NCBI GenBank assembly: GCA_026713545.1
Contig: JAPOOG010000115.1
Span: 45,951 to 109,950, forward strand
Reading direction: 5' to 3'
Source of the DNA: Bryobacterales bacterium
Lineage (GTDB): Bacteria > Acidobacteriota > Terriglobia > Bryobacterales > UBA6623
DNA length: 64,000 bases
A model generated the notes under the pieces. That model was not told the DNA's origin and made no database searches. It saw only the letters and a program-made list of their open reading frames with translations. Below are positions 18,016 to 26,968 of the stretch, one piece after another. The translations under genes were made by a program, and so were the position numbers. Position 1 is the first letter of the stretch. Every line of letters begins with the position of its first letter.

Positions 18016-19383
18016 TCAAAGTGTTCCGACAGGCCGCACGTTTGCGCCCTTGCGGCCTGTGGCGGCGTCGCCGAGGTCTTCTCGGGCGCGCTCGGCGAGC
18101 GCCTGCAGACGCTCGACAACGCCGGGGTAGCCGGCCGCAACGTCGTTCTGCTCGCCGATGTCGTTGCCGAGATGGAAGAGCAACGGCTTGCGGTTCCCGG
18201 CGGAGTCTTTCCACTCGGGCCGGTAGAGATGCAGTTTCCATGGGCCGCTGCGGACGGCTTGCAGGCGCTCGTCCCGGTAGAAGTAGAAGGCTTGGTGGGG
18301 CGTCTTCGCACCGTCCTGGCCTGACATCAGCGGCCAAATATCCTTGCCGTCGAGGATTCGGTCCTGCGGCGGCCGGGCACCGGCGAGCCTGGCGACGGTG
18401 GGCAGTATGTCCATCGCCGTAGCCAGCTCATCTTGCACCAACCCCTCCGGAATCCTGCCGGGCCAGCGCATGATACCGGGGACGCGCATGCCGCCTTCCC
18501 AGGTCGTGTTCTTTCCCGCGCGCAGCGGGCCGTTCGAGCCCGGCCGATAGCCTCTGCGTTGCCAGGGACGCAAGGACGCGCCATTGTCCGAGCTGAAGAT
18601 GACGAGAGTGCGGCGGTCGATACCAAGCTCCTCGAGCGCGTTGAGGATCTCGCCAGCGGACCAGTCGATTTCTTCGATCGCGTCGCCGTAGATGCCGAGC
18701 TCCGATCGGCCGGCGAAACGAGCCGAGGCCGCCAGAGGCCAGTGCGGCATGCTGTGAGCCAGATAGAGGAAGAAGGGGCGGTCTTTGTTGCCGCGAATGA
18801 ACCGCAGAGCCTCTTCGGTGTAGCGACGCGTGAGCAGATTTTGATCCGGCTGCTGCTCGATGAGCCGCTCATCCCGAAAAATGGGCGTCGGAGGCGACAT
18901 GAAGTTTTCGCGGGCGTACCAATGGTTGCCCATGTCGTTGCTGTAGGGAATGCCGAAGTAGGAATCGAAGCCTTGCCGCGTCGGCAGGAACTTCCTGTGG
19001 TGTCCGAGATGCCACTTGCCTACGATGGCGGTAGCGTAGCCCTGCTCCTTGAGCAGTTCGGCGAGCGTAATTTCGCCCGGATGCAAACCCGTGTTCGAGT
19101 ACGGAAACAGGACGCGGCGCCCGAGACCCACCCGCACGGGATGGCTCCCCGTGAGGAGCGCCGCCCGCGACGGAGTGCAGACCGGCGCGGCGACGTAGAA
19201 ATTCGTGAATCGCGCTCCTTGACGGGCCATGCGGTCGAGGTGAGGCGTACGGAACTTCGCCGCCCCGTAGACACCGACATCGCCATAGCCTTGATCGTCG
19301 GTAAAGATGATGATGACGTTGGGCGGCGGCGCGGCGCTCGCCGTCAGTACGAACCCAAGAAGAACTGCCATCCGTATGAGCAT
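18016..19383 (-). CDS. Sulfatase (arylsulfatase family, exported)
   Basis: 455 residues. Residues 1-17 are a Sec signal peptide. The sulfatase core is complete: FTDDQGYGDVG metal site, CTPSRAALLTG with the Cys converted to formylglycine, GKWHLGHH, and SSDNGA metal site. The family removes sulfate from polysaccharides or small sulfate esters in the periplasm or outside. It is divergent from the SDR gene (60 bp apart) and followed by malate synthase. No maturase (FGE or anSME) is in the window. Confidence 0.92.
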   Translation of the reverse strand: MLIRMAVLLGFVLTASAAPPPNVIIIFTDDQGYGDVGVYGAAKFRTPHLDRMARQGARFTNFYVAAPVCTPSRAALLTGSHPVRVGLGRRVLFPYSNTGLHPGEITLAELLKEQGYATAIVGKWHLGHHRKFLPTRQGFDSYFGIPYSNDMGNHWYARENFMSPPTPIFRDERLIEQQPDQNLLTRRYTEEALRFIRGNKDRPFFLYLAHSMPHWPLAASARFAGRSELGIYGDAIEEIDWSAGEILNALEELGIDRRTLVIFSSDNGASLRPWQRRGYRPGSNGPLRAGKNTTWEGGMRVPGIMRWPGRIPEGLVQDELATAMDILPTVARLAGARPPQDRILDGKDIWPLMSGQDGAKTPHQAFYFYRDERLQAVRSGPWKLHLYRPEWKDSAGNRKPLLFHLGNDIGEQNDVAAGYPGVVERLQALAERAREDLGDAATGRKGANVRPVGTL

Positions 19384-19443
19384 GATTCTTTCTCAAGACG
19401 ATACCATTGAAAACCAAAGCTGATTCAGCAACACTAGGACCAC

Positions 19444-20217
19444 GTGAAACTCTCAGGGAAAACAGCAGTCATCACCGGAGGCGCGCGGGGCATCGGCAAA
19501 GCGTCCGCCTTGGCGCTGGCGAAAGAAGGCGCAGACATCGCCTTTGCGGATCTTCTGGAGCGTGAAGCCGCCGAGACCGTTTCGGAGGTCGAAGCGCTCG
19601 GCCGCCGCGCCGTCTTCACCCACGCGGACGTAGGCAAGCGGGCTGATTGCGAACGCCTGTTCGCCGATACCATCGGCACGCTCGGCCGAGTCGACATCCT
19701 GTTGAACAACGCGGCGGCCTCGGTCCGCAAGCTGCTGATCGACTTGGAAGTCGAGGACGTCGAGAAGACCTGGGGGCCGACGCTCTGGTCGGTCATTCAC
19801 TGTTCGCAGTTGGCGGCCCGGCAGATGATTGCTCAGGGCGACGGCGGCAGCATCATTTCGATCAGCTCCGTGCAAGGCGTCAGGCCGTACGCGCTGTCGA
19901 CGGCTTACAACGGCGCCAAAGCGGCCGTGATTCACATGTCGCGAACATGGGCGGTGGAGCTCGCGCAGCACGGCATCCGCGTCAACACCATCGAGCCCGG
20001 CTGGATCGATACGCCAGGCGAGCGGAATCACGCCGACGAAGACGAAATCCGAACCCTGGGGGCGAAACTCCCATTCAAGAGACTGGGGAAGCCGGATGAG
20101 ATAGCCGGCCTAGTCGTCTTTCTCGCGTCGGACGAAGACGCCGGCTACGTCACGGGAAGTTCACTGCGCATGGATGGAGGCTTCATCCTGCCGCGCATGA
20201 CGAAGCTCGAATACTGA
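19444..20217 (+). CDS. Short-chain dehydrogenase/reductase, sugar or sugar-acid type
   Basis: 257 residues, GTG start with AGGA five bases before. Classical SDR features: TGGARGIGKA nucleotide-binding motif, NNAAAS, the Ser of ISISSVQG, YNGAKAAV active-site Tyr and Lys, and the C-terminal GSSLRMDGGF. The Ala-rich D-to-ADL segment after strand 2 (IAFADLLE) leaves NAD versus NADP preference open. It converges on the IlvD/Edd dehydratase gene, a pairing often seen in non-phosphorylative sugar oxidation, where an SDR makes the lactone or aldonate and the dehydratase removes water; that link is inference. Confidence 0.85.
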   Translation: MKLSGKTAVITGGARGIGKASALALAKEGADIAFADLLEREAAETVSEVEALGRRAVFTHADVGKRADCERLFADTIGTLGRVDILLNNAAASVRKLLIDLEVEDVEKTWGPTLWSVIHCSQLAARQMIAQGDGGSIISISSVQGVRPYALSTAYNGAKAAVIHMSRTWAVELAQHGIRVNTIEPGWIDTPGERNHADEDEIRTLGAKLPFKRLGKPDEIAGLVVFLASDEDAGYVTGSSLRMDGGFILPRMTKLEY

Positions 20218-20451
20218 ACTGCCGCAGGCGTGCAGGCCGGTCTCGTTGCTGAAACGTCGACTGCCGGGCGCACATCGGGGCGCAATCAGCCACGAGCCTC
20301 TACCCTGCCGGCTCGACGAGTTCTCTCAACGGAGCGCCGCTTCGGTAGGAGGCTGGCGGCACCGGCGCCCAAAACGCTGAAACCGCCGGAGCCGGCCTGA
20401 TCCCGGCCGCGGAAAGCACCGTCCATCATCAGCCAGCGTCGAGACGGAGTT

Positions 20452-22188
20452 TCAGGGCAGCCTTCCTGCATCGAAAGCGCCGGGGGCTTCGCCCTCGGGA
20501 AGTCTCTCCAGGAAGCGGAAGTCACACCCTTCGTGCGCTTGGGTGACTTCGCGAAGAAAGAGCCGACCGTAACCGCGGCGATAAGGAGCCGGGGGCGGTT
20601 GGTAGGCGGCGAGGCGTCTGAGAATCTCGTTGTCCTCGACCAGGAGCTGAATGCGCCGAGCCGGGACGTCGAGCTCGATCACGTCGCCCGTCCGGACGGC
20701 GGCGAGCGGGCCGCCCACCGCGGCTTCCGGCGAAACATGCAGGACGTCCGTCCCGAAGCTCGTACCGCTCATGCGGGCATCGCTGATGCGAACGATGTCG
20801 TCAATCCCCTGCTTGAGCAGCCTGGCGGGAATCGGCAGATGGCCCCACTCGGGAAAGCCCGGCCCGCCGGTGGGGCCGGCATGCTTCAGCACGAGGACGG
20901 AGTTTTCGTCGATCTCCAAGTCATCGTCGTCGATGCGCGCCCGCAACTCTTCGTAGCGATCGAAGACGACTGCTTTGCCGCGGTGTTGGAGCAAGTGCGG
21001 CGAGGCAGCCGTCTGTTTGATGACAGCGCCGTCGGGAGCGAGATTGCCGTAAAGAATCGCGGTGCCCCCTTCGTCGTTGAGAGGCAGGTCGAGGGGACGG
21101 ATCACGTCGGTGTTCGAACACGCCGCATCCGCTACGTTTTCGGCGATGGTCCGGCCGTTTGCCGTCAATGACGAGCCGTCCAGCAAAGGCAGGATCTCTT
21201 TCATGACTACGGGCAGACCGCCGGCGTAATAGAAGTCCTCCATGAGATAGCGGCCGGACGGCTTGATGTTGGCCAGGAAGGGCGTCTCGCGGGAAAGGCG
21301 GTCGAAGTCGCTCAGGCGCAGGTCGACCCCGGCGCGGCCCGCGATGGCGAGCAGGTGGACGACGGCATTGGTCGAGCCGCCGATCGCCATGTCGGTCCGA
21401 ACAGCGTTCTCGAATGCGGCGCGGGTAAGAATCTTCGAGGGCCGCAGGTCTTCCCAAACCATGTCCACGATGCGCCGGCCGGCGTCCTCGGCGAGCTGGA
21501 AGCGGCGCGCATCGGCGGCGGGAATCGCGGCGGCTCCCGGCAGCGTGAGGCCCAGGGATTCCGCCATCGACGCCATGGTCGAAGCGGTTCCCATGACCAT
21601 GCAATGACCATTGCTTCGCGCGATGCAGCCTTCGACTTCGGCGAGCTGTTCGTCGGTCAGCCGGCCGGCCCGATACTCCTGAAAGAGCAGCCGGCCGTCG
21701 GTACCCGAACCGATCTCCTTCCGCCCCCAATGACCGCTGAGCTGCGGTCCGCCGGTGACCATGACGGCGGGCAGGTCGGCGCTGGCGGCGCCCATCAGTT
21801 GGGCGGGCGTGGTCTTGTCGCAACCGCTGAGCAACACGACGCCGTCGATGGGGTTGGCGGTGATGCACTCCTCGACGTCCATCGCCATGAGGTTGCGGAA
21901 GAGCATCGTCGTGGGCTTCATGAAGAGTTCGCCGAGCGAGATGGTCGGGAACTCGAGAGGCACCCCGCCAGCCGCCCAGACACCGCGCTTGACCGCTTCG
22001 GCGACACGCCTGAGATGCACGTTGCAGTGCGTGAGCTCGCTCCAGGAGTTGCAGATGCCGATGACCGGCTTGCCCTCGAACCCGGCCGGCCCCAAGCCCT
22101 CGGAACGAAGGGCGGCGCGGCGAACGAGGGCTTCATATTCCGGTCCGCCGAACCAGCGGGCACTGCGAAGTTTTTGGGGATCGCGCAT
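20452..22188 (-). CDS. IlvD/Edd family dehydratase, probably sugar-acid (arabonate/xylonate-like)
   Basis: 578 residues from MRDPQKLRSARWFGG, which matches where sugar-acid dehydratases of this family begin. Three Cys expected to bind the FeS cluster are present in GICNSWSELTHCN, LLSGCDKTTPA and NGHCMVMGTA; C-terminal motifs are HAGPTGGPGFPEWGH and SDARMSGTSFGT. The IlvD/Edd family contains dihydroxyacid, phosphogluconate and pentonate dehydratases; the ARWFGG start and GPEYE context resemble the pentonate group rather than IlvD. It dehydrates aldonates to 2-keto-3-deoxy acids. The 234 bp to the SDR stop hold nothing recognised. Confidence 0.87.
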   Translation of the reverse strand: MRDPQKLRSARWFGGPEYEALVRRAALRSEGLGPAGFEGKPVIGICNSWSELTHCNVHLRRVAEAVKRGVWAAGGVPLEFPTISLGELFMKPTTMLFRNLMAMDVEECITANPIDGVVLLSGCDKTTPAQLMGAASADLPAVMVTGGPQLSGHWGRKEIGSGTDGRLLFQEYRAGRLTDEQLAEVEGCIARSNGHCMVMGTASTMASMAESLGLTLPGAAAIPAADARRFQLAEDAGRRIVDMVWEDLRPSKILTRAAFENAVRTDMAIGGSTNAVVHLLAIAGRAGVDLRLSDFDRLSRETPFLANIKPSGRYLMEDFYYAGGLPVVMKEILPLLDGSSLTANGRTIAENVADAACSNTDVIRPLDLPLNDEGGTAILYGNLAPDGAVIKQTAASPHLLQHRGKAVVFDRYEELRARIDDDDLEIDENSVLVLKHAGPTGGPGFPEWGHLPIPARLLKQGIDDIVRISDARMSGTSFGTDVLHVSPEAAVGGPLAAVRTGDVIELDVPARRIQLLVEDNEILRRLAAYQPPPAPYRRGYGRLFLREVTQAHEGCDFRFLERLPEGEAPGAFDAGRLP

Positions 22189-22326
22189 GCCGCATACGAT
22201 AACAAGCCACTGGCGGCGGAGACGTGAAGGTTGGCCGGGAGACGCCGCGACGCCGATCAATGCGCCGAGTCGTGGTCAGGGCCTCTCCTGAAGACTTCCG
22301 GCATTCGAGATTCGGGGCTCGCCGTT

Positions 22327-22809
22327 TCAGGTGACCTTGCCATGGGGACGCCGGGGCAGCCAACGGCCGACCTGAGAAATGTAAGCTGCATAGTCGCTGC
22401 CGAACTCGCGCTCAAGACGCGGCTCCTCGTAGAGTCGTATGAACAGGGAGAAAAACACGAACAGCAGCGCCGCGTAGGCCACAAGGATGAAAGCTCCGAA
22501 GAAGGCGGCCCACCCGACGACCACCGTCAGCGACGCTACGTACATCGGGTTTCGCGTGTAGCGGTAGAACCCCCGCGTCACGAGCCGCTTGGGGGCGTCG
22601 ATCGGCGCGGGTGTTCCGCTCCCAAAGGCGGCGAAGTCCCACGCCGAGCGCAGATACAAGACGATGCCGAACGCGAAGAGAGACAGGGCCAACCCCAGCG
22701 CCGCGCCGCCGGCGGCCGTTTGATCTCCCGCAATCAAGATTGGAAGGAGAACCGCAAACGTACCGGGCATCACCACCGTGAACAGCGCTGTCTTCAGGAA
22801 GAGCTTCAT
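22327..22809 (-). CDS. ICMT/PEMT-like integral membrane methyltransferase
   Basis: 160 residues with four predicted membrane segments (about 5-27, 35-53, 92-115, and a short pair). The C-terminal half carries the signature of isoprenylcysteine and phospholipid methyltransferases: GFYRYTRNPMYVASL and EEPRLEREFGSDYAAYISQVGRWLP. Bacterial members methylate unknown lipids or membrane-associated small molecules. It is followed downstream by the dehydratase gene. Confidence 0.85.
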   Translation of the reverse strand: MKLFLKTALFTVVMPGTFAVLLPILIAGDQTAAGGAALGLALSLFAFGIVLYLRSAWDFAAFGSGTPAPIDAPKRLVTRGFYRYTRNPMYVASLTVVVGWAAFFGAFILVAYAALLFVFFSLFIRLYEEPRLEREFGSDYAAYISQVGRWLPRRPHGKVT

Positions 22810-23154
22810 GTTTCGTCATCTTACACGGTCAAGAATCGAGCATCTCTGAACCATCTGTGGAGGCAGGACCTGGCGGGTTCCTCAAGGCCAGCCACGCGGT
22901 GCATGCAAATCAGTGGGAGATACGGAACGGCTATGGGCGGAGCATGCCGCGATGACGACCGCCGATCAGCTTGGCATCAGGCACGAGCTGCAGGCGCCGA
23001 TGAGCAACGGGTCTCCGCCAGGCTGACGGCGCCTGAACGCGTGCGGAGCCTGTACGACGAGCCGACTGAACACGAGCGGCAGGACGCGAGCGTCCGCCGA
23101 GCACTGCCGCATGACAAACCCGGGTGCAACCGTATTCGCGAAACAAACTGTTCA
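22810..23154. other. Intergenic stretch without a supported gene
   Basis: 345 bp between the ICMT-like gene start and repeat B2. Open frames here show no family motif or Shine-Dalgarno, and codon use is unlike the neighbours. It may be a decayed gene, but nothing is recognisable. Confidence 0.4.
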
Positions 23155-23332
23155 GCCTGCCTTTCTCACCACGTGACGGCCGAAGCACGCGATAAGACCG
23201 CCATGACTTCGTTGCGCTTGCTCGCCGTGCTCAATGTACAGCCAAGTACACCTGCGCGCGCCAAGCGGCGCGCGCCTCGTCTTGACGGCCCTCTCACCCA
23301 CTTCGCCTCGCCACGTGGTGAGAAAGGCAGGC
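23155..23332 (+). repeat. Family B repeat, copy 2, with 21-bp perfect terminal inverted repeats
   Basis: 178 bp. Left GCCTGCCTTTCTCACCACGT and right ACGTGGTGAGAAAGGCAGGC are exact reverse complements. Other copies have GCATTTC where this one has GCCTTTC; both arms changed together. The centre contains GACCGCCATGACTTCGTTGC, the type I core. On the minus strand the element begins immediately after the TGA stop of the DoxX-like gene. Confidence 0.9.
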
Positions 23333-24520
23333 TCAGCGGTTGAACGGCGCTTCGTTGATCCAGTGGAAGCCGCGGTTGATCAGCCGGAACTCGCTTTCGT
23401 CGACACGGCGCATCGTGACGCTGAGGGCGCGGCCGTTATAGCTGCCATCCAGTCGTAGTGTTTCCGGTGTGGGCATTCTGTAGGCAAACTCACTATCCAA
23501 GAACAGCTTCTTGGCAGCAGGGTCCAGGTCCAGAGAGTAGCCGCGGCGCTTACCGTCCATGCGTTCAAGGAATGCAAACTGTTCGGAATGGCCGATGATC
23601 AATCTCCGCCAGCGAACGTTGTCAGGACCCTGAGGCGGGCGGGCCTCGCCGTCCAGGTCATATTCGTCTACCTCCCAGATTCCATACAGCGGAGACTTTG
23701 GCGACATCGCTTGCCGTCTCGAATGGGATTGGTAGAGAGTCGAAACCGTAACCCCGGCCAGCAGGAGCAGCTTCAACACGAATGCAGCGCGCAGAAAAGC
23801 GGGCCGCCGCAACACGGTCTCCGCCGAAGCGGGGTCGGCAGTGCGGTTCAAGACGAACAGGTTGAGCAGCCTCCTGGCGTCCGGGGCCGCCAGAAAGATC
23901 GCCAGCGCCAGAAGGTGCAAGGAGAATAACTTCACCGGCACGTCGTAGCAGAAATTGAGAACCACGACATGGCTCATGACTCCGATCGAGACAAGCGCTC
24001 CGAGTGTGGTGGTGCGGGGAAAAAAGAGCAGCAGTCCCGCCAGCATCTCCACAGCGCCGCTGAATACGGTGTAAGGGGCGGACGCACCCATGAAGGACCA
24101 TAACAGTCCCATGGGAGAGGCGTCGCCGAACGGCTGCACCAGCCGGTGCAGCGCCAACGGGGGAAACTGCGATGGAATCACCTTCGCCGCTCCATAACCG
24201 ATCAGCGCCATGCCGAGCGACAGGCGGACCAGCACACGGAGCCCCAGGTACAGGCGGTGATAGTGGGCGCGTTTGTAGTCAGCGAGAGACCAGACGAGCG
24301 CGGCGGCCAGAGCCGTCAGGACGAAGCAGAGGACCTGGACGTAGTGAAAGGTCGTGTCTCCGCTGCCGTTGAATCGCCAAGTAGTATCGACACCGAGAAT
24401 GTTGCCCATCCAGGGTACGAACCGGTTCCAGAGCCAATCAGGCGGCAGTTGAATGCAATACAGCATCAGATAGGCGAACAACCACCGAAAGGCGATCTTC
24501 TTGAGATGAGGCCATTGCAT
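23333..24520 (-). CDS. DoxX-like multi-pass membrane protein with C-terminal soluble domain
   Basis: 395 residues. About eight hydrophobic segments span residues 8-265, with a DoxX-like block (RLSLGMALIGYGAAKVIP, GAVEMLAGLLLFFPRTTTLGA). Residues about 275-395 are soluble and lipocalin-like in pattern (YGIWEVDEYDLDGE, RWRRLIIGHSEQFAF, RRGYSLDLD). DoxX-like proteins serve in respiratory or redox membrane complexes; the fusion with this beta-rich tail is common in uncharacterised homologues. Its stop TGA abuts repeat B2. Function unknown. Confidence 0.7.
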   Translation of the reverse strand: MQWPHLKKIAFRWLFAYLMLYCIQLPPDWLWNRFVPWMGNILGVDTTWRFNGSGDTTFHYVQVLCFVLTALAAALVWSLADYKRAHYHRLYLGLRVLVRLSLGMALIGYGAAKVIPSQFPPLALHRLVQPFGDASPMGLLWSFMGASAPYTVFSGAVEMLAGLLLFFPRTTTLGALVSIGVMSHVVVLNFCYDVPVKLFSLHLLALAIFLAAPDARRLLNLFVLNRTADPASAETVLRRPAFLRAAFVLKLLLLAGVTVSTLYQSHSRRQAMSPKSPLYGIWEVDEYDLDGEARPPQGPDNVRWRRLIIGHSEQFAFLERMDGKRRGYSLDLDPAAKKLFLDSEFAYRMPTPETLRLDGSYNGRALSVTMRRVDESEFRLINRGFHWINEAPFNR

Positions 24521-25092
24521 GGGGCTTCACTGTATCTCAAAGGCCGAATCCGGCTGGACTATTCGAGGAAATGGAAGAATGTAGAGGCAGCCTTGCCAAG
24601 CCTCGGCTATTTGACGGGCAATGAACTGCCGATCCTCTCGCCCTCTAAGCCCGCCTTGTCCCGACGCGAAAGCTTCAGCTCGTGGAATAGCCTTACTATG
24701 TCCTGGATTTCCTGAGGTTTCTACAGTGTGTGATTGGCTCCAGGGGCCGACGACCTATCCAGCAGACCTACCGCTAAGCTTTTTGGAATCAATCATTCAC
24801 CATATAATCCTCAATCCTGCCATCGGATTCCAAGAACTTCTTCCCCGCCTGAGCCCCGTATACAGGCTGGAACACTTGATCGCGACGCGTGCTTCAACCA
24901 CTGATCCAGGGCAGAGGTCATCGTCGCCGCCGTGTCAATCGCGCGGAGCAAGGCGAGGGCATCCCGGCGCCAATGCCGCTTCCGGCACTGAGCCATGACC
25001 TTCCCAGTAGCGATGTCTGGTCGGTCACCTGGACAGGCACCTCTGCTGGCGAGTGGACCCGGCATTCCCGAAATGCTAGTCTCATCACCGCT
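24521..25092. other. Divergent intergenic region with possible transposase remnant
   Basis: 572 bp without an intact gene. On the minus strand, near 24620-24720, a frame without a start codon reads QEIQDIVRLFHELKLSRR, similar in style to the helix-turn-helix N-terminus of IS21-type transposases, then runs into an unrelated tail and stop. A second minus frame (24811-25000) reads CRKRHWRRDALALLRAI and is also unsupported. Together they suggest a decayed mobile element; confidence is low. Confidence 0.3.
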
Positions 25093-26679
25093 ATGGGATC
25101 TACCGAGGGCTACACCAAAAATCGCTTCCTGCGAGCCAGCTTCGCGCTGGTCTGCGCATCGCTGCTTGCGCCTGTCGCTTCAGCTCAGCTACCGAGCAGG
25201 GAACAACTCAAGAACCAAGCGATGGAAGGTGTCGAAGCCCGCAGAAAGCTGGTTCAGGAGATCACCGACTCATTGTTCAGTTTCTCGGAGTTGGGCTACC
25301 ACGAAGTCGAATCGGCGAAATACGTCACGGATCTGCTCAAGAAAGACGGCTTCCATGTCAAGCTCGGCGTAGCGGGCATGCCGACGGCGTTCGTTGCGGA
25401 ATGGGGTTCGGGCAAACCGGTCATCGGGTTCATGGCGGATATCGACGGGCTGCCAGAAACATCACAAACTCCCGGCGTGGCCTATCACCGACCCTTGATC
25501 GAAGGCGGTCCCGGCCATGGCGAAGGACACAACGGCGGCCAAGCCGTGAACGTGACGGCGGCTCTCGCGGTCAAGGAACTCCTCGAAAAACACAACATGC
25601 AGGGAACGATCCGCGTCTATCCCGGCATTGCCGAAGAGTTGCTCGGGAGCCGTACCTACATGGCCCGCGAGGGGTTGTTCAACGAACTCGACGTGATGCT
25701 CTGCGCGCACGTGTCGACGAGATTCTCGACGAACTATGGGATTCGCGGCCTGGCGCTCGTCTCGACCCAGTACACTTTTCGAGGCCGCAGCGCGCATGGC
25801 GCCGGATCACCCTGGATGGGCCGCAGCGCGCTTGACGCCGTCGAGTTGATGAACACGGGCTGGAACTACCGCCGCGAGCACCTGCGGCTCCAGCAGCGGT
25901 CGCACTACGTCATCACGCACGGAGGAGACCAGCCGAACGTCGTCCCACCGGTGGCGACCGTGTGGTACTTCTTTCGCGAACTCGACTATCCGAACGTGAA
26001 GCAGTTGCATGCTCTCGGCACCAGAATCGCCACAGGCGCGGCGATGATGACCGACACGACGGTCAGCGAACGAGTTCTGGGGGCTACGTGGCAAGGACAT
26101 TTCAACAAGCCGGTGGCCGAGTTGCTCCACGCCAACATCAAGAAAGTGGGCATGCCGCGCTGGAGCGAAGCGGACTTGACGCTCGCCCGGGCCGTGCAAA
26201 AGGAACTCGACGCCGAGGTGACGGGACTCGAGACGGAAGTGTCAGAACTGCAAGGCTCTTTAGCCGCTTCAACGGGGTCCGACGACATCGCCGAAGTCAG
26301 TTGGAACGTGCCCACTGTCGTCTTGCGTTACCCATCGAACATACCCAACCTGATCGGGCATCACTGGTCCCGAGCGATTTCGATGGCCACGCCGCTCGCG
26401 CACAAGGGAGCCACCGCCGGCGCGAAAGCACAGGCGATGACAGCGATCGAGATGTTCGCCGATCCTGAACTCGTCGCCCGGGCCTGGGAGTACTTCCGTG
26501 AGCAGACCAAGGACACCACGTGGGAATCGTTGATTCCGGCCGACGTGCAACCGCCGATCCATCTCAATGCCGACAAGATGAAGCGCTTTCGGCCTGAACT
26601 CGAAAAACTTCGCTACGACCCCAGCCGTTACGAAACCTACCTCGAACAGTTGGGAATCGAGTACCCCACCGTGCGCTGA
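25093..26679 (+). CDS. Exported M20-family amidohydrolase (AbgB-like)
   Basis: 528 residues from the ATG at 25093, which gives a clean signal peptide (FLRASFALVCASLLAPVASAQ). The M20 catalytic domain shows ADIDGLPET, GEGHNGGQAVN and GIAEELLGSRTY, and the dimerisation domain starts near YTFRGRSAHGA. The length and motifs resemble the p-aminobenzoyl-glutamate hydrolase subunit B group, which cleaves N-acyl amino acids. A periplasmic location would allow scavenging of amides or peptides. The ORF-track extension to 24889 is rejected. Its stop TGA overlaps the start of repeat B3. Confidence 0.85.
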   Translation: MGSTEGYTKNRFLRASFALVCASLLAPVASAQLPSREQLKNQAMEGVEARRKLVQEITDSLFSFSELGYHEVESAKYVTDLLKKDGFHVKLGVAGMPTAFVAEWGSGKPVIGFMADIDGLPETSQTPGVAYHRPLIEGGPGHGEGHNGGQAVNVTAALAVKELLEKHNMQGTIRVYPGIAEELLGSRTYMAREGLFNELDVMLCAHVSTRFSTNYGIRGLALVSTQYTFRGRSAHGAGSPWMGRSALDAVELMNTGWNYRREHLRLQQRSHYVITHGGDQPNVVPPVATVWYFFRELDYPNVKQLHALGTRIATGAAMMTDTTVSERVLGATWQGHFNKPVAELLHANIKKVGMPRWSEADLTLARAVQKELDAEVTGLETEVSELQGSLAASTGSDDIAEVSWNVPTVVLRYPSNIPNLIGHHWSRAISMATPLAHKGATAGAKAQAMTAIEMFADPELVARAWEYFREQTKDTTWESLIPADVQPPIHLNADKMKRFRPELEKLRYDPSRYETYLEQLGIEYPTVR

Positions 26680-26900
26680 CCCGCATTTCTCACCACATGA
26701 CGGCCAGAGCACGCGATAAAAAGGCCGTGATTCGTGGTTAGTTATTAGTGAAAACCATTGGCGGGCTTGGTTCGCTCTCGAACGAAATCTCTGACGGCCG
26801 GTGAACCGTAAAGGCCGTGTTTTGCGCGCCAAGCGGCTCGCGCCTCGTCCTGACGCCTCTGTCAAGAACTTCGCCTCGCCACCTGGTGAGAAAAGCAGGT
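26679..26900 (+). repeat. Family B repeat, copy 3 (type II core)
   Basis: 222 bp. Ends ACCCGCATTTCTCACCACAT and ACCTGGTGAGAAAAGCAGGT form an imperfect inverted repeat. The core has AAAGGCCGTGATTCGTGGTT, a GTTATTAGTG run, TTGGTTCGCTC, TCTCTGACGGCCGGTGAACC. The element's first base is the A of the upstream TGA stop. Confidence 0.8.
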
Positions 26901-26968
26901 CGGCAGCCCGGCGCAGGCCGGCCTCCGTCAATCGGTTCGGCCAGGACCCTGTGCTATGATCGGCGGCG

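Noticed and set aside
16035-18311. Malate synthase as a 758-residue protein
   Set aside because: The first 125 residues are the sulfatase gene read in another frame; the true start is near 17936.
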